From: Deltaproteobacteria bacterium
Lineage (GTDB): Bacteria; Desulfobacterota; Desulfuromonadia; Desulfuromonadales; BM103
Assembly (NCBI GenBank): GCA_005774545.1
Contig: VAUL01000020.1
Coordinates: 1 to 45,077 of the forward strand
Reading direction: 5' to 3'
Length of the DNA: 45,077 nucleotides
Of this stretch, positions 29,902 to 40,691 are shown in pieces. Under the pieces are notes generated by a model, which was not told the DNA's origin, did no database searches, and saw only the letters and a program-made list of their open reading frames with translations. Positions within the stretch are counted from its first letter, which is position 1, and each line of letters begins with the position of its first letter. The position numbers and the translations under genes were made by a program.

Positions 29902-31410
29902 ATGCGGCTTTCCGAATTGCTCCAACAGGTATCGGTGCGTCGCCGGCTCGGGCCGACGGACGCCGACGTCTCCGGCTTGCGCTACGATTCGCGGCGGGTG
30001 CAGCCGGGCGACGTCTTCTTCGCCTGGCGCGGCCAGGCGCAGGACGGCCACCGCTTCCTTGCCGACGCCGCGGCCAGGGGCGCGGCGGCCCTGGTCGTCG
30101 AGGAGCTGCCGGAACGGGACTTCGGCCCGGCAATCGTACAGGTCGACAACTCGCGGCAGGCCATGGCGGCCATGGCGCAGGCCTTCTACGGCGATCCGAC
30201 CCGGGACATGGCGGTGGTCGGCGTGACCGGCACCAACGGCAAGACCACCACCACCTACCTGCTCGAAGCGGTGCTGGCCGAGGCCGGCATGGCTCCCGCG
30301 GTGGTCGGTACGGTCAGCTACCGTTTCGGCCAATCGGTCCACAACGCGCCGCACACCACCCCCGAAGCGGTCGAACTGCTCGAGCAGGTGGCGGCTTTCC
30401 GCGCCGAGGGCGCCCGCTCGCTGGTCATGGAGGTCTCCTCCCACGCCCTCGACCAGTATCGTGCCGACGGCATCCGCTTCCGGGTGGGGATTTTCACCAA
30501 CCTGACCCCGGAACATCTCGACTACCACGGTGACATGGACCGCTACTTCGCCAGCAAGCTGCGCCTCTTCCGTGAGCTGCTGCCGGCAGGCGGCGGCCGG
30601 GCGGTGGTCAACATCGACGACGCCTACGGCGCCCGCCTGGCCGGGCTGCTCCCCGGGGCGCTGACCTGCGGACATGCGGCACAGGCCCAGGTTCGCCCGG
30701 AACGGCTGGCAGTGACGCTGGACGGCATCCACGGCAGCGTGGTCACCCCGTCCGGAACGATCCGGCTCGACAGCCCGCTGCTCGGCGATTACAACGTCGA
30801 GAACCTGCTCGGCGCCATTGGCGGCGCGGTCGCTCTCGGTCTGCCGCCGGCGGTGATCGAGCGCGGTCTGGCGCGGGCGGCGGCGGTCCCCGGGCGCCTG
30901 GAGCGGGTCGATAACCGCCGCGGCGCGGTGGCTCTGGTCGATTATGCCCATACCGGCGATGCCCTCGACCGGGTGCTGCAGGCGCTGCAGGCGCTCAAGC
31001 CGGCGCGAATCATCACCGTCTTCGGCTGCGGCGGCGACCGCGATCCGCGCAAGCGCCCGGTCATGGGCGAGGTGACCGCCCGCCGCTCCGACATCGCGAT
31101 CGTCACCTCCGACAACCCGCGAACCGAGGATCCCCTGCAGATCATCGAGCAGATCCGCAAGGGGGTCGCGACGATCCACCCGCGCGAATGGTCGTGCGAG
31201 GAGGCGGTGGCCGGCGGCGGCCGCGGCTATGTGGTGATCCCCGACCGGCGCGCGGCGATCCGCTTCGCCGTGTCGCTCCTGCAGCCGAACGACGTGCTGC
31301 TGGTTGCCGGGAAGGGGCACGAGGACTACCAGATTCTCGGCACCACCCGCATCCACTTCGACGACCGCGAGGAGCTGCGCAACGCCTTTGCCGAAGGAGC
31401 CGGCGCATGA
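29902..31410 (+). CDS. murE: UDP-MurNAc-tripeptide synthetase, meso-diaminopimelate-adding (MurE)
   Basis: MurE adds the third amino acid to the peptidoglycan precursor. The 502-residue product has the three Mur-ligase domains: an N-terminal UDP-binding part (SGLRYDSRRVQPGDVF), the ATP P-loop GVTGTNGKTTTT (107-118), then the C-terminal domain. The specificity motif DNPR at 404-407 (SDNPRTEDP) indicates meso-diaminopimelate and not lysine, as expected for a Gram-negative bacterium. The KGHE block near 469 is also present. It starts 3 nt after ftsI and overlaps murF by 4 nt (ATGA). Confidence 0.97.
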   Translation: MRLSELLQQVSVRRRLGPTDADVSGLRYDSRRVQPGDVFFAWRGQAQDGHRFLADAAARGAAALVVEELPERDFGPAIVQVDNSRQAMAAMAQAFYGDPTRDMAVVGVTGTNGKTTTTYLLEAVLAEAGMAPAVVGTVSYRFGQSVHNAPHTTPEAVELLEQVAAFRAEGARSLVMEVSSHALDQYRADGIRFRVGIFTNLTPEHLDYHGDMDRYFASKLRLFRELLPAGGGRAVVNIDDAYGARLAGLLPGALTCGHAAQAQVRPERLAVTLDGIHGSVVTPSGTIRLDSPLLGDYNVENLLGAIGGAVALGLPPAVIERGLARAAAVPGRLERVDNRRGAVALVDYAHTGDALDRVLQALQALKPARIITVFGCGGDRDPRKRPVMGEVTARRSDIAIVTSDNPRTEDPLQIIEQIRKGVATIHPREWSCEEAVAGGGRGYVVIPDRRAAIRFAVSLLQPNDVLLVAGKGHEDYQILGTTRIHFDDREELRNAFAEGAGA

Positions 31411-32795
31411 TCCGCTTCGACGTGCGCACGGTGGCGGCCGTAACCGGCGGGCAGATCCTGCACAACGGCGCCGACGTGCCGATTCACGGCTTCTCCACCG
31501 ACAGCCGGACGCTGCAGGCCGGCGACCTCTTCATTCCGCTGCGCGGGGAGCGTTTCGACGGCCACGACTACCTGGCCCAGGCGGTTCGCCACGGGGCGGC
31601 CGCCTGTCTCAGCGAGGAGGTCGTGGTCGGCCTGAACATCCCGGTGGTGCAGGTGCGCGACACGCTGCAGGCCCTCGGCGACCTGGCCCACGCCGTGCGC
31701 CGGGAGTTTGCCGGCCCGGTGGTCGGCGTGACCGGCACCTCCGGCAAGACCACGACCAAGGAGATGCTGGCGGCGATCCTTGAGCGGACCGGGCCCGGGC
31801 TGAAGTCGGCGGGCAACTTCAACAACCTGGTGGGGGTGCCGCTCACCCTGTTCGGCTTCCAGCCGGAACATCGCTGGGCGGTCATCGAGATGGGGATGAG
31901 CGCCCGCGGCGAAATCGCCCGGCTGGCCCAGATCGCCGCCCCGCAGATCGGCATCATCACCAATGTCGGTGCCGGTCACCTGCAACAGCTCGGCGGCATC
32001 TCCGGAGTGGCGCGGGCCAAGGGGGAGCTGTTCATTCATCTGCCGGCCGGCGGCACCGCCATCGTCAACGTCGACGATCCGCAAATCGGTCAGCTGCCGC
32101 TGGCCAACGGCGTCCGCCGGGTCCTGTTCGGCACTGCGCCGGCGGCGCAGGTCCGGGCCGGCGACGTCGTTGCATCAGAGGGGACGGTCGGGTTCACCCT
32201 GCACCTGCCGGGGAGCGAGCAGGCGGTGCGGCTCCCCGTGCCGGGACGGCACAACGTCCTGAACGCGCTGGCCGCCGCCGCGGCGGCCTGGGTGCTGGAG
32301 GTGCCGGTCGATGACATCGCCGCCGGGCTGGGCGAATTCAAGCCGTGCCCCGGGCGGATGGAGCTGATCGAGCTCCCCGGCGACCTGCTCCTGCTCGAGG
32401 ACAGCTACAACGCCAACCCGCTGTCGATGCGCGCAGCCCTCGACGCGCTGCACGACCTCGGCCGGCCGGGGCGGCGCATCGCCATCCTCGGCGACATGCT
32501 CGAACTCGGGCCGACGGCAGGCGACCTGCATCGCGAGGTCGGCGCCCTGGTCGCCAAGCGGGCCGACTGGCTGTTCACCCTCGGCGACCTGGCCCACGAG
32601 ATCGCCAGGGGGGCCGCGGAAAGCGGCTTGCCCGGCGAACGGATCGTGTCGGCCGCATCGGTGGAGGAACTGACCGCCCGGCTGCGCCCGCTGCTGCAGC
32701 CGGGCGACCGCCTGCTGATCAAGGGGTCCCGCGGCATGCGCATGGAGCGGATCAGTGCGCAGCTGAGCGGCACCGAACCGGCCCGGCCGCACTGA
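31407..32795 (+). CDS. murF: UDP-MurNAc-tripeptide:D-Ala-D-Ala ligase (MurF)
   Basis: MurF adds the D-Ala-D-Ala dipeptide made by Ddl. The 462-residue product has the MurF-type N-terminus ([28 protein letters not shown]), the P-loop [12 protein letters not shown] (107-118), [13 protein letters not shown], and [10 protein letters not shown]. The C-terminal part has [19 protein letters not shown], typical of MurF. The ATG at 31407 overlaps the murE stop by 4 nt with a GGAG site; this start gives the standard N-terminus. mraY follows after 16 nt. Assignment is secure. Confidence 0.96.
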   Translation: MIRFDVRTVAAVTGGQILHNGADVPIHGFSTDSRTLQAGDLFIPLRGERFDGHDYLAQAVRHGAAACLSEEVVVGLNIPVVQVRDTLQALGDLAHAVRREFAGPVVGVTGTSGKTTTKEMLAAILERTGPGLKSAGNFNNLVGVPLTLFGFQPEHRWAVIEMGMSARGEIARLAQIAAPQIGIITNVGAGHLQQLGGISGVARAKGELFIHLPAGGTAIVNVDDPQIGQLPLANGVRRVLFGTAPAAQVRAGDVVASEGTVGFTLHLPGSEQAVRLPVPGRHNVLNALAAAAAAWVLEVPVDDIAAGLGEFKPCPGRMELIELPGDLLLLEDSYNANPLSMRAALDALHDLGRPGRRIAILGDMLELGPTAGDLHREVGALVAKRADWLFTLGDLAHEIARGAAESGLPGERIVSAASVEELTARLRPLLQPGDRLLIKGSRGMRMERISAQLSGTEPARPH

Positions 32796-32811
32796 GAAAC
32801 GGACGCGCATC

Positions 32812-33888
32812 ATGCTCTATCATCTGCTCTACCCGCTGCATACCAAGTTCTCGGTGCTGTACGTCTTCAAGTACATCACCTTCCGGACGATCTATGCGAC
32901 GATCACCGCCCTGCTGATCAGCTTCCTGCTCGGGCCGTGGATGATCGGCAAGCTGCAGCAGTTGCAGATGGGACAGAGCATCCGCAAGCTCGGCCCGGAG
33001 TCGCACTTCAAGAAGGAAGGGACGCCGACCATGGGCGGGGCGCTGATCCTGACCGCCATCGTCGTCCCCACCCTGCTCTGGGCCGACCTGACCAACATCT
33101 ACGTCTGGCTGACCCTGCTGGTGACGATCGGCTACGGGATCATCGGCTTCACCGACGACCTGCTCAAGGTTCGGAAGAAAAACAGCGACGGGCTGTCGGC
33201 CCGGCAGAAGATGTTCTGGCAGATGCTGATCGCGTTCGGTGTCGGCATGGCGCTGTACAACTACGCGGCGTTCCCGACCACGCTGACCATCCCGTTCTTC
33301 AAGACGCTGCGCCCCGATCTCGGCTGGCTCTATGTGCCGTTCGCCATGTGCGTGATCGTCGGAGCCAGCAACGCCGTCAACCTCACCGACGGTCTCGACG
33401 GGCTGGCCATCGGCCCGGTGATCATCGCCGCCGGCACCTACCTGCTCTTTGCCTATCTGGCCGGACATGCCAACCTGGCCAGCTACCTGCAGATCACCGG
33501 CGTATCGGGGGCCGGGGAGCTGGCGGTGCTGTGCGGGGCGATGGTCGGCGCCGGCCTGGGCTTCCTGTGGTTCAACAGTTACCCGGCCCAGGTGTTCATG
33601 GGGGACGTCGGCAGCCTGGCGCTGGGCGGCGCCATCGGCACGATCGCGGTGATCACCAAGCAGGAGATCGTCCTGGTGATCGTCGGCGGCATCTTCGTCA
33701 TGGAGGCGCTCTCGGTGATCGCCCAGGTCACCTCGTTCCGGCTGTACGGCAAGCGGATCTTCCGCATGGCGCCGATCCACCACCACTTCGAACTGAAGGG
33801 GTGGCCGGAGCCGAAGATCATCGTGCGGTTCTGGATCATCAGCATCATTCTGGCCCTGATCGGCCTGTCGACCCTGAAGTTGCGCTAG
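32812..33888 (+). CDS. mraY: Phospho-MurNAc-pentapeptide transferase MraY
   Basis: An inner-membrane enzyme that transfers phospho-MurNAc-pentapeptide to undecaprenyl phosphate, making lipid I. The 358-residue product has about ten membrane helices. It has all catalytic signatures: Asp115-Asp116 in [22 protein letters not shown] with Asp193, [10 protein letters not shown] with Asp265 and the HHH motif at 323-325 ([15 protein letters not shown]). The early [11 protein letters not shown] block is also intact. Its stop directly abuts the murD start with no gap. Assignment is secure. Confidence 0.98.
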   Translation: MLYHLLYPLHTKFSVLYVFKYITFRTIYATITALLISFLLGPWMIGKLQQLQMGQSIRKLGPESHFKKEGTPTMGGALILTAIVVPTLLWADLTNIYVWLTLLVTIGYGIIGFTDDLLKVRKKNSDGLSARQKMFWQMLIAFGVGMALYNYAAFPTTLTIPFFKTLRPDLGWLYVPFAMCVIVGASNAVNLTDGLDGLAIGPVIIAAGTYLLFAYLAGHANLASYLQITGVSGAGELAVLCGAMVGAGLGFLWFNSYPAQVFMGDVGSLALGGAIGTIAVITKQEIVLVIVGGIFVMEALSVIAQVTSFRLYGKRIFRMAPIHHHFELKGWPEPKIIVRFWIISIILALIGLSTLKLR

Positions 33889-35259
33889 ATGATGACCGAA
33901 TATCACAACAAGAACGTGATCGTGGTCGGTGCCGGGCGCTCCGGCATCGGCCTGGCCCGCTACTTTGCGGCGCGCGGCGCGGTCGTGACCCTTTCCGACC
34001 GCCGCTCCCGCGAACAGTTGCCCGACCTCGCACCGCTGGCCGGCGAAGGGGTCGGCTTCGATCTGGGCGGTCACAACGAAGCGCTGTTCAGCCGCGCCGA
34101 TCTGATCGCCCTGAGCCCGGGCGTCCCCCCGGAGGTTCCCGCCATCGCCGCGGCCGCCGCGCGGGGGGTGCCGGTGCTCGGCGAGATCGAGATCGCCTGG
34201 CGGGAACTGCCGCAGCCGCTGGTCGCCATCACCGGTACCAACGGCAAGTCGACGGTGACCACGGTCATGGGCGATGCGTTTCGCGCCTGGGGGAGGCAGA
34301 CCTTTGTCGGCGGCAACCTCGGTACGCCGCTGATCGAGGCCGTCGGTACTCCGTGGGATTGGCTGGTGGTCGAGCTGTCGTCGTTCCAGCTGGAGACGAT
34401 CGAGCGCTTCCGGCCGCGCTGGGCGGTGCTGCTCAACATCACCGAGGACCATCTCGACCGCTACCCGGACATGGCCGGCTACCAGGCCGCCAAGGCCCGC
34501 CTCTTCGAGAACCAGACTGCTGCCGACCGGGCGGTGCTCAATGCCGACGACCCGCGGGTGCTCGCCGCGGCTGCCGGCACGCCGGCCCGGCGCATTCTGT
34601 TCAGCAGCAGCCGGGAGCTGGCCGAGGGGATGAGCCTCGCCGGTTCCGAGCTGGTCTGGCGCTGGGCGGGGCGCGAGGAGCGCTTCGCCGCTGACGAGTT
34701 GCGCATCCGCGGCCAGCACAACCTGGAGAACGTCATGGCGGCCCTGATCCCGCCGCTGGTCGAAGGGTGCCCGCCGGCGGTCGCCTGGGCGGCGGCCTGC
34801 GCCTTCGCCGGTCTGCCGCACCGCATGGAGCTGGTGGCCGACATCAACGGCGTGCGCTGGTACGACGACTCCAAGGGAACCAACGTCGGCAGCGTGGTCA
34901 AGAGCCTGGCCGGCCTGGAGGCGCCGGTGACGCTGATCGCCGGCGGCAAGGACAAGCACGGCGATCTGAGCCCGCTGGCCGCACCGATCGCCGCCAAGGT
35001 CGCCAACCTGGTGCTGATCGGCGAGGCGGCGCCGCGCATGGCCGAGGCGTTCAACGGCCTGACCGCCATCCACCGGGCCGGCAGCATGGCCGAAGCGGTG
35101 GCGGCTGCCGCGGCACTGACCCCGGCTGGCGGTACGGTACTGCTGTCGCCCGGCTGTTCGAGCTTCGACATGTTCAAGAGTTTCGAAGAGCGCGGGCGGA
35201 TCTTCGCCGCAGCGGTGCGGGCGCTGCCCGGCGCGGGGGAGGGGAATCATGGAAGTTAG
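33889..35259 (+). CDS. murD: UDP-MurNAc-L-alanine:D-glutamate ligase (MurD)
   Basis: MurD adds D-Glu as the second residue of the stem peptide. The 456-residue product begins with a Rossmann-like UDP-binding domain (VIVVGAGRSGIGLARYFAARG), then the P-loop AITGTNGKST (113-122), GGNLGTPL, ELSSFQLET and LNITEDHLDRY. The C-terminal domain has PHRMELVADINGVRWYDDSKGTN, the MurD signature. Two adjacent ATG codons (33889, 33892) are possible starts; no clear ribosome binding site is visible, so coupling with mraY is likely. The last 11 nt overlap ftsW. Confidence 0.96.
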   Translation: MMTEYHNKNVIVVGAGRSGIGLARYFAARGAVVTLSDRRSREQLPDLAPLAGEGVGFDLGGHNEALFSRADLIALSPGVPPEVPAIAAAAARGVPVLGEIEIAWRELPQPLVAITGTNGKSTVTTVMGDAFRAWGRQTFVGGNLGTPLIEAVGTPWDWLVVELSSFQLETIERFRPRWAVLLNITEDHLDRYPDMAGYQAAKARLFENQTAADRAVLNADDPRVLAAAAGTPARRILFSSSRELAEGMSLAGSELVWRWAGREERFAADELRIRGQHNLENVMAALIPPLVEGCPPAVAWAAACAFAGLPHRMELVADINGVRWYDDSKGTNVGSVVKSLAGLEAPVTLIAGGKDKHGDLSPLAAPIAAKVANLVLIGEAAPRMAEAFNGLTAIHRAGSMAEAVAAAAALTPAGGTVLLSPGCSSFDMFKSFEERGRIFAAAVRALPGAGEGNHGS

Positions 35260-36355
35260 ACAGGGAACCGATCAGACGCTGCTGCTGCTGGCCGTGGTCC
35301 TGACCTGTCTCGGGGTGGTCATGGTGTTCTCGTCGTCGTCGATCATGGCGGTGCGCGAACACGGCGACAGCCTCTACTTCCTCAAACGCCAGGGGCTGTA
35401 CGCCATGGTCGGCTTCACCCTGATGGCCGGCCTGATGCACTTCAACTACCTGTACCTGCGCAAGCTGGCGGTGCCGATCCTCTTCATCTGCCTGATCCTG
35501 CTGGTCCTGGTGCTGGTGCCGGGGATCGGCGCCCGGGTCGGCGGCGCCAAACGCTGGATCCGCCTGCTCGGTTTCTCCCTGCAGCCGGCAGAGTTCGCCA
35601 AGCTCGGCCTGATCATCTTCATGGCGCATTCGCTGGCCCGCAAGCAGGACAAGATGAAGAGCTTCAAGCTCGGCTTCCTCCCCTACATGGTGGTGCTCTC
35701 CGTCCTGCTGCTGCTGATTCTCCTGCAGCCCGACCTGGGGAGCGCCCTGACCCTCGGCGTGGTGGCGATGGCCATGATGTTCGTCGCCGGCACCCGCCCG
35801 GTCTACATAGTCGGCCTCGGGATCCTGGCCCTGCCGTTCCTCTATTTCATGGTGATGAACGTCGATTACCGGCGTCGCCGCATCCTGGCCTTTCTCAACC
35901 CGTGGGAGGATCCGAGCAATACCGGGTTCCAGATCATCCAGAGCTGGATCGCCTTCGGTTCCGGCGGGGCCATGGGGAACGGCCTCGGCGAGAGCAAGCA
36001 GAAGCTGTTCTTCCTCCCCGAAGCCCACACCGACTTCATCTTTTCGGTGGTCGGCGAGGAACTCGGTTTTGCCGGGGTGATCATCATTGCCGCCATGTTC
36101 CTGCTCCTGGTGCTGCGCGGCTTCAAGGCGGCGACCAGCGCGCCGGACAGCTTCGGCAGCTACCTGGCCTTCGGCATGACCCTGCTGATCGGCATCGAGG
36201 CCTTCGTCAACATGGCGGTGGTCATGGGGCTGGTGCCGACCAAGGGGCTGGCCCTGCCGTTCCTCTCCTACGGCGGGTCGAGCCTGATGGCGACGCTGAT
36301 GGCGGTGGGGATCATTCTCAACGTCTCCAGCAGGAATCCGGGGGAACTGCGATGA
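35249..36355 (+). CDS. ftsW: Septal glycosyltransferase FtsW (SEDS family)
   Basis: A polytopic membrane protein that polymerises lipid II into septal glycan strands together with FtsI. The 368-residue product has the SEDS pattern of about ten helices. Conserved blocks are VVMVFSSSSIMA at the start, KRWIRLLGFSLQPAEFAKLGLI, LQPDLGSALTLG with the functional Asp, AFGSGGAMGNGLGESKQKLFFLPEAHTDFIFSVVGEELGF (non-contiguous parts of this form the extracellular loop), and PFLSYGGSSL near the end. The ATG lies in the last 11 nt of murD and the stop overlaps murG by 4 nt. It is distinguished from RodA by its position in the dcw cluster. Confidence 0.96.
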   Translation: MEVRQGTDQTLLLLAVVLTCLGVVMVFSSSSIMAVREHGDSLYFLKRQGLYAMVGFTLMAGLMHFNYLYLRKLAVPILFICLILLVLVLVPGIGARVGGAKRWIRLLGFSLQPAEFAKLGLIIFMAHSLARKQDKMKSFKLGFLPYMVVLSVLLLLILLQPDLGSALTLGVVAMAMMFVAGTRPVYIVGLGILALPFLYFMVMNVDYRRRRILAFLNPWEDPSNTGFQIIQSWIAFGSGGAMGNGLGESKQKLFFLPEAHTDFIFSVVGEELGFAGVIIIAAMFLLLVLRGFKAATSAPDSFGSYLAFGMTLLIGIEAFVNMAVVMGLVPTKGLALPFLSYGGSSLMATLMAVGIILNVSSRNPGELR

Positions 36356-37428
36356 GGCTGCTGCTGGCCGGCGGCGGAACCGGCGGGCACCTTTTCCCGG
36401 CCGTGGCGCTGGCCGAGAGGCTGCGCGGCGAGGAGCCGGGGAGCGAGGTGCTGTTCGTCGGCACCGAGCGCGGCCTGGAATACCGCCTGCTCCCCGAACT
36501 CGGCTGGCCGCTGCGCACCATCCCGATGAGCGGCTGGGCGGGCCTCGGGGCCGGCGCCCGTCTCAAGGCGCTGGCCGGCCTGGCCCGCAGCCTGGCACAG
36601 TCGCGCCGGATTCTTCGGGAGTTCCGCCCCGACGTGGTGGTCGGCGTCGGCGGCTACGCCTCGGTGCCGGTGCTGCTGGCCGCCAGGCTGAGCGGCGTGC
36701 CCTATCTGATCCACGAGCAGAACGCCTGGCCGGGGCTGGCCAACCGCCTGCTCGGTCGCTGGGCCCGGCGCGTGTGCGTGTCGTTCGGCGAGGCCGGCAA
36801 AGCCTTCCGGCGTGCCAACGTGGTCCTCACCGGCAACCCGGTCCGCGCCGCCATGGAAGAGTGCCCGGCGCTCCCCGGCGGCGAGCCGCTGCTGCTGGTG
36901 TTCGGCGGCAGCCACGGCGCCCGCACCATCAACCGGACGATGATCGCCGCTCTGCCGCGGCTGGGACGCTGGCAGGGCCGGCTGCACATCGTCCATCAGA
37001 CCGGCAGCAGCGACGCCGGAACCGTGAGCGAAGGGTACCGGGCGGCCGGCTGGGCGGATGTCCAGGTGGTTCCGTTCATCACCGACATGGCCGACGTCTA
37101 TGCCCGCGCCTCGCTGGTCGTCTGCCGCGCCGGGGCGACCACCCTGGCGGAGTTGACCGCCTGCGGCCGGCCGGCGGTGCTGATCCCCTATCCGCATGCC
37201 GCCAACAACCACCAGGCGGTGAACGCCGCGGCACTGGCCTCGAAGGGGGCGGCGATCATGATCGAGGAGCGCGACCTGAAGGCCGAGGAACTCGGCACCC
37301 TGATCGATGGCCTGCTGGGCGACCGCGCGCGCCTGGAAAGCATGAGCGCGACGGCGCGCAGCCTGGCGCAGCGGGGGGCGGCGGCCCGCCTGCTGGCCGA
37401 GTGCCGGGCCGTGGCTGCCGGCGCCTGA
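36352..37428 (+). CDS. murG: Lipid II synthase MurG
   Basis: MurG is a peripheral GT-B glycosyltransferase on the inner face of the membrane. It transfers GlcNAc to lipid I. The 358-residue product shows the N-terminal glycine-rich loop [11 protein letters not shown] (7-17), [26 protein letters not shown] and TGNPVR. In the donor domain it has [13 protein letters not shown] and [11 protein letters not shown], then [12 protein letters not shown]. The ATG at 36352 overlaps the ftsW stop by 4 nt; this is the only start giving the standard N-terminus. murC follows after 10 nt. Confidence 0.97.
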   Translation: MRLLLAGGGTGGHLFPAVALAERLRGEEPGSEVLFVGTERGLEYRLLPELGWPLRTIPMSGWAGLGAGARLKALAGLARSLAQSRRILREFRPDVVVGVGGYASVPVLLAARLSGVPYLIHEQNAWPGLANRLLGRWARRVCVSFGEAGKAFRRANVVLTGNPVRAAMEECPALPGGEPLLLVFGGSHGARTINRTMIAALPRLGRWQGRLHIVHQTGSSDAGTVSEGYRAAGWADVQVVPFITDMADVYARASLVVCRAGATTLAELTACGRPAVLIPYPHAANNHQAVNAAALASKGAAIMIEERDLKAEELGTLIDGLLGDRARLESMSATARSLAQRGAAARLLAECRAVAAGA

Positions 37429-37438
37429 GGAGACAGAC

Positions 37439-38812
37439 ATGTTCGGCAAGATTCGCAAGATCCATTTCATCGGCATCGGCGGCATCGGCATGAGCGGCAT
37501 CGCCGAGGTGCTGCTCAATCTCGGCTACCAGGTGTCCGGTTCCGATCTCAAGGAGAGCGAGATCACCCGGCGGCTGAGCGGGCTCGGCGGGACGATCACC
37601 TACGGCCACCGCACCGAAAATCTCACCGAGGTTGACGTGGTGGTGACCTCCACCGCCGTGCGCGCCGACAACCCCGAGGTCCTCGAAGCGCACCGCCGGC
37701 TGATCCCGGTGATCCCGCGGGCCGAGATGCTCGCCGAACTGATGCGCATGAAGTACGGCATCGCCATTGCCGGCACCCACGGCAAGACCACCACGACCAG
37801 CATGGTGGCGACGATCCTGACCCACGGCGGCATCGACCCGACGGTGGTGATCGGCGGCCGCCTCGACCTGTTCGAGTCCAACGCCAAGCTGGGGCAGGGG
37901 AACTTCCTGGTCGCCGAGGCCGACGAGTCCGACGGCTCGTTTCTCAAGCTGTCGCCGACCATCGCCGTGGTCACCAACATCGACGCCGACCACCTCGATT
38001 TCTACCGTGACCTCGACCAGATCCGCGACACCTTCGTCGATTTCATCAACAAGGTGCCGTTCTACGGGCTGGCGGTGCTCTGCCTCGACGATCCCAACAT
38101 CCAGGCGCTGATCCCGCGGGTGCGCAAGCGCATGACCACCTACGGCATCAACAGCCAGGCGGATTTCTCCGCCACGGCGATCGAGCATGTCGCCGACCGC
38201 ACCGCCTTCACCGTGCATTACCGCGGCCAGGAACTCGGGCGCCTCAGCTTCAAAATGCCCGGCCGGCATAACGTCCTCAACGCGCTGGCGGCGGTGGCGG
38301 TCGGCATGGAACTCGATCTCCCCTTCGCGGCGATCACCGACGGCTTCAAGGATTTCGGCGGGGTGGGGCGGCGCTTCCAGATCAAGGGGGAGGTCGACGG
38401 CATCATGGTGGTTGACGACTACGGCCACCACCCGGCCGAGATCAAGGCGACTCTCGCCGCCGCCCGCGCCGGCTGGCAGAAACGCGTGGTCACCGTGTTC
38501 CAGCCGCACCGCTACTCGCGAACCCAAGCATTGTTCGACGACTTCGTCACCGCCTTCTACCAGGCCGATCACCTGGTGGTCATGGATGTCTACGCGGCCG
38601 GGGAAGACCCGATCCCGGGGGTGGCCGCCAGCGACCTGGCCCGTGGCATCAGCGGCCACGGCCATCGCTCGTGCGTCTACGCCGCCGACAAGACCGCGGT
38701 CCTTGGCCACCTGCGCGAGGCGGTGCAGCCGGGCGATATGGTCATCACCCTCGGTGCCGGCAACGTCTGGCAGGTCGGCGAGGAATTCCTCGCCGGGCTT
38801 GCGGAGCGCTAG
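37439..38812 (+). CDS. murC: UDP-MurNAc:L-alanine ligase (MurC)
   Basis: MurC adds the first amino acid, L-Ala, to UDP-MurNAc. The 457-residue product begins [23 protein letters not shown], the typical MurC Rossmann start, has the P-loop GTHGKTTTT (112-120), [12 protein letters not shown], and [10 protein letters not shown]. The C-terminal domain has [14 protein letters not shown] and [16 protein letters not shown] site lies just before the ATG at 37439. murB begins 4 nt after its stop. Assignment is secure. Confidence 0.97.
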   Translation: MFGKIRKIHFIGIGGIGMSGIAEVLLNLGYQVSGSDLKESEITRRLSGLGGTITYGHRTENLTEVDVVVTSTAVRADNPEVLEAHRRLIPVIPRAEMLAELMRMKYGIAIAGTHGKTTTTSMVATILTHGGIDPTVVIGGRLDLFESNAKLGQGNFLVAEADESDGSFLKLSPTIAVVTNIDADHLDFYRDLDQIRDTFVDFINKVPFYGLAVLCLDDPNIQALIPRVRKRMTTYGINSQADFSATAIEHVADRTAFTVHYRGQELGRLSFKMPGRHNVLNALAAVAVGMELDLPFAAITDGFKDFGGVGRRFQIKGEVDGIMVVDDYGHHPAEIKATLAAARAGWQKRVVTVFQPHRYSRTQALFDDFVTAFYQADHLVVMDVYAAGEDPIPGVAASDLARGISGHGHRSCVYAADKTAVLGHLREAVQPGDMVITLGAGNVWQVGEEFLAGLAER

Positions 38813-38816
38813 CCGG

Positions 38817-39749
38817 GTGGACCGGCGGCTGCTCGACGAACTGGCGCATCGCTGTCGGGGCGAGCTGCTCCGCGATGAGCCGCTCTGGCGGCACACCAGC
38901 TGGCAGGTCGGCGGCCCGGCGGCGGTGCTGTTCCGGCCGGCCAACCACGTCGATCTGGTCAAGGCGGTGCGGCTGATCGACGCCGCCGGCTGCCCGCGAC
39001 TGGTCATCGGCGGCGGCAGCAACCTGCTGGTCCGCGACGGCGGCTTCCCCGGCGTGGTGCTCGAGCTGCCCGATTTCAACGTGGTGCGCATCGCCGGCGA
39101 CGGCCTGGTCGAGGCCGAAGCCGGGGTGAGGCTCAACAGCCTGATCAAGCAGCTGGTGGCGGCCGGACTGGGCGGGCTGGAGGCGCTGGCGGGGATCCCC
39201 GGCAGCGTCGGCGGCGCCCTGGTGATGAATGCCGGTGCCGGCAGCCAGGAGTTTGGCCGGGTGGTCGAGGCTGTCGAGATCCTTTCCGGCGAGACCTTCG
39301 CCTGGCGGCCGGCGGCGGAGCTAGCCTTCGCCTACCGGCACGCGCGGCTTGCGCCGGGCGATATCGTCACCGCCGTGCGCTTGCGCCTGGTGCCCGGCGA
39401 TCCTGAGTTGCTGCAGGCGGCCTATGCCGAGCGGATCGGGCACCGGCGCCAGGCCCACGCCGTGGGCGGCCCGAGCGCCGGCTCGGTCTTCAAGAACCCG
39501 CCCGGGCAAAAGGCCTGGGAGCTGATCGCCGGCTGCGGCTGGCAGGGGCGCAGCATCGGCGGGGCCCGCGTCAGCGAGCGGCACGCGAATTTCATCATCA
39601 ATGCCGGCGGAGCCATGGCGGCCGACATCGAAGCGCTGATCGAGGCGATCCGCAGCGATGTCGAACGGCAGACCGGGGTCAGGCTGGAAGCGGAAGTCAG
39701 GATTGTCGGGGCGCCGGCCGCGACCGGGCCCGGATGCGAGGGAGCATGA
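38817..39749 (+). CDS. murB: UDP-N-acetylenolpyruvoylglucosamine reductase (MurB)
   Basis: MurB is the FAD-dependent reductase that makes UDP-MurNAc. The 310-residue product contains HTSWQVGGPAAVLFRP, the FAD-binding GGGSNLL (65-71), GLEALAGIPGSVGGALVMNAG, and GGPSAGSVFKNP with the proton-donor Ser223. Near the C-terminus it has RVSERHANFIINAGGA. The start is taken as GTG 38817, 4 nt after the murC stop, with GGAG about 11 nt upstream; a TTG at 38799 inside murC is an alternative. The stop overlaps ddl by 4 nt (ATGA). Confidence 0.95.
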   Translation: MDRRLLDELAHRCRGELLRDEPLWRHTSWQVGGPAAVLFRPANHVDLVKAVRLIDAAGCPRLVIGGGSNLLVRDGGFPGVVLELPDFNVVRIAGDGLVEAEAGVRLNSLIKQLVAAGLGGLEALAGIPGSVGGALVMNAGAGSQEFGRVVEAVEILSGETFAWRPAAELAFAYRHARLAPGDIVTAVRLRLVPGDPELLQAAYAERIGHRRQAHAVGGPSAGSVFKNPPGQKAWELIAGCGWQGRSIGGARVSERHANFIINAGGAMAADIEALIEAIRSDVERQTGVRLEAEVRIVGAPAATGPGCEGA

Positions 39750-40675
39750 GCCAGAGCGAGAATCTCCACGATAAGCGGATCGTCGTCCTGATGGGCGGCC
39801 TTTCGGCCGAACGCGACATTTCGCTGCGGACCGGCAGTGCGGTGCTGCGGGCGCTGCAGGAGCGGGGGCTGAACGCCGCCGGCCTCGACGTCGGCCGCGA
39901 TCTGCCGGCCCGGCTGATCGAACTCGGCACCGAGGTCGCGTTCATCGCCCTGCACGGGCGTTTCGGCGAGGACGGCACGGTGCAGGGGCTTTTGGAGCTG
40001 CTGCGAATCCCGTATACTGGCAGCGGCGTCCTCGCTTCCAGCGTGGCGATGAACAAACTGGTCGCCAAGCAGGTGCTGCTGCATCACGGGGTGGCCACGC
40101 CGGGGTTCGCGGTCTACCGCCGCGGCGACGACCTCGACGCCTTCGTGGCCGGACAGACGGCCTACCCGCTGGTCAGCAAGCCGGCCCGCGAGGGGTCGAC
40201 CATCGGCGTGAGCATCGTCCGCGACCCGCAGCAGCTGCGTGCCGGCCTTGAGGAGGCGCTGCGCTTCGACGACCTGGTGCTGGTCGAGGAGTTCATTGCC
40301 GGTGCCGAGGTGACGGTCGGCGTGCTCGGCGACCAGCCGCTGCCGGTGATCCAGGTGGTGCCGAAGGGGGGCTTCTACGATTTCCAGTCGAAGTATACGC
40401 CGGGGCAGACCGAATACCTGCTGCCGGCGCCGCTGCCTGCCGATGTGACGAGCCGCCTGCAGGCGGCGGCGGTGACCGCCTGCCGGGCCCTGGGCTGCCG
40501 CGGCGCGGCGCGGGTCGATTTCATCGTGCGCGACGCGGAGCTGTTCTGTCTCGAGGTCAACACCATCCCGGGGATGACCGAAACCAGCCTGTTGCCGAAA
40601 GCCGCCGGCGCGGTCGGCATTTCCTTCGGTGACCTGGTGCTGCGCATCCTCGCGGATGCCGGTCTCGACAAGTAG
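39746..40675 (+). CDS. ddl: D-alanine:D-alanine ligase
   Basis: Ddl joins two D-Ala molecules to supply MurF. The 309-residue ATP-grasp enzyme shows VVLMGGLSAERDISLRTG at the N-terminus, FIALHGRFGEDGTVQGLLE, YTGSGVLASSVAMNK, SKPAREGSTIGVS, and VLVEEFIAGAEVTVGVLGD. The metal-binding end is RVDFIVRDAELFCLEVNTIP. The ATG at 39746 overlaps the murB stop and has a GAGGGAGC site; an upstream in-frame ATG at 39734 would add four residues. ftsQ follows after 16 nt. Confidence 0.96.
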   Translation: MSQSENLHDKRIVVLMGGLSAERDISLRTGSAVLRALQERGLNAAGLDVGRDLPARLIELGTEVAFIALHGRFGEDGTVQGLLELLRIPYTGSGVLASSVAMNKLVAKQVLLHHGVATPGFAVYRRGDDLDAFVAGQTAYPLVSKPAREGSTIGVSIVRDPQQLRAGLEEALRFDDLVLVEEFIAGAEVTVGVLGDQPLPVIQVVPKGGFYDFQSKYTPGQTEYLLPAPLPADVTSRLQAAAVTACRALGCRGAARVDFIVRDAELFCLEVNTIPGMTETSLLPKAAGAVGISFGDLVLRILADAGLDK

Positions 40676-40691
40676 GCAGGAGGGGGCGCCG

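Noticed and set aside
27742-31356. A 1204-codon open frame opposite ftsI-murE
   Set aside because: Shadow of conserved division genes; low-complexity His/Asp/Arg-rich translation with no family pattern.
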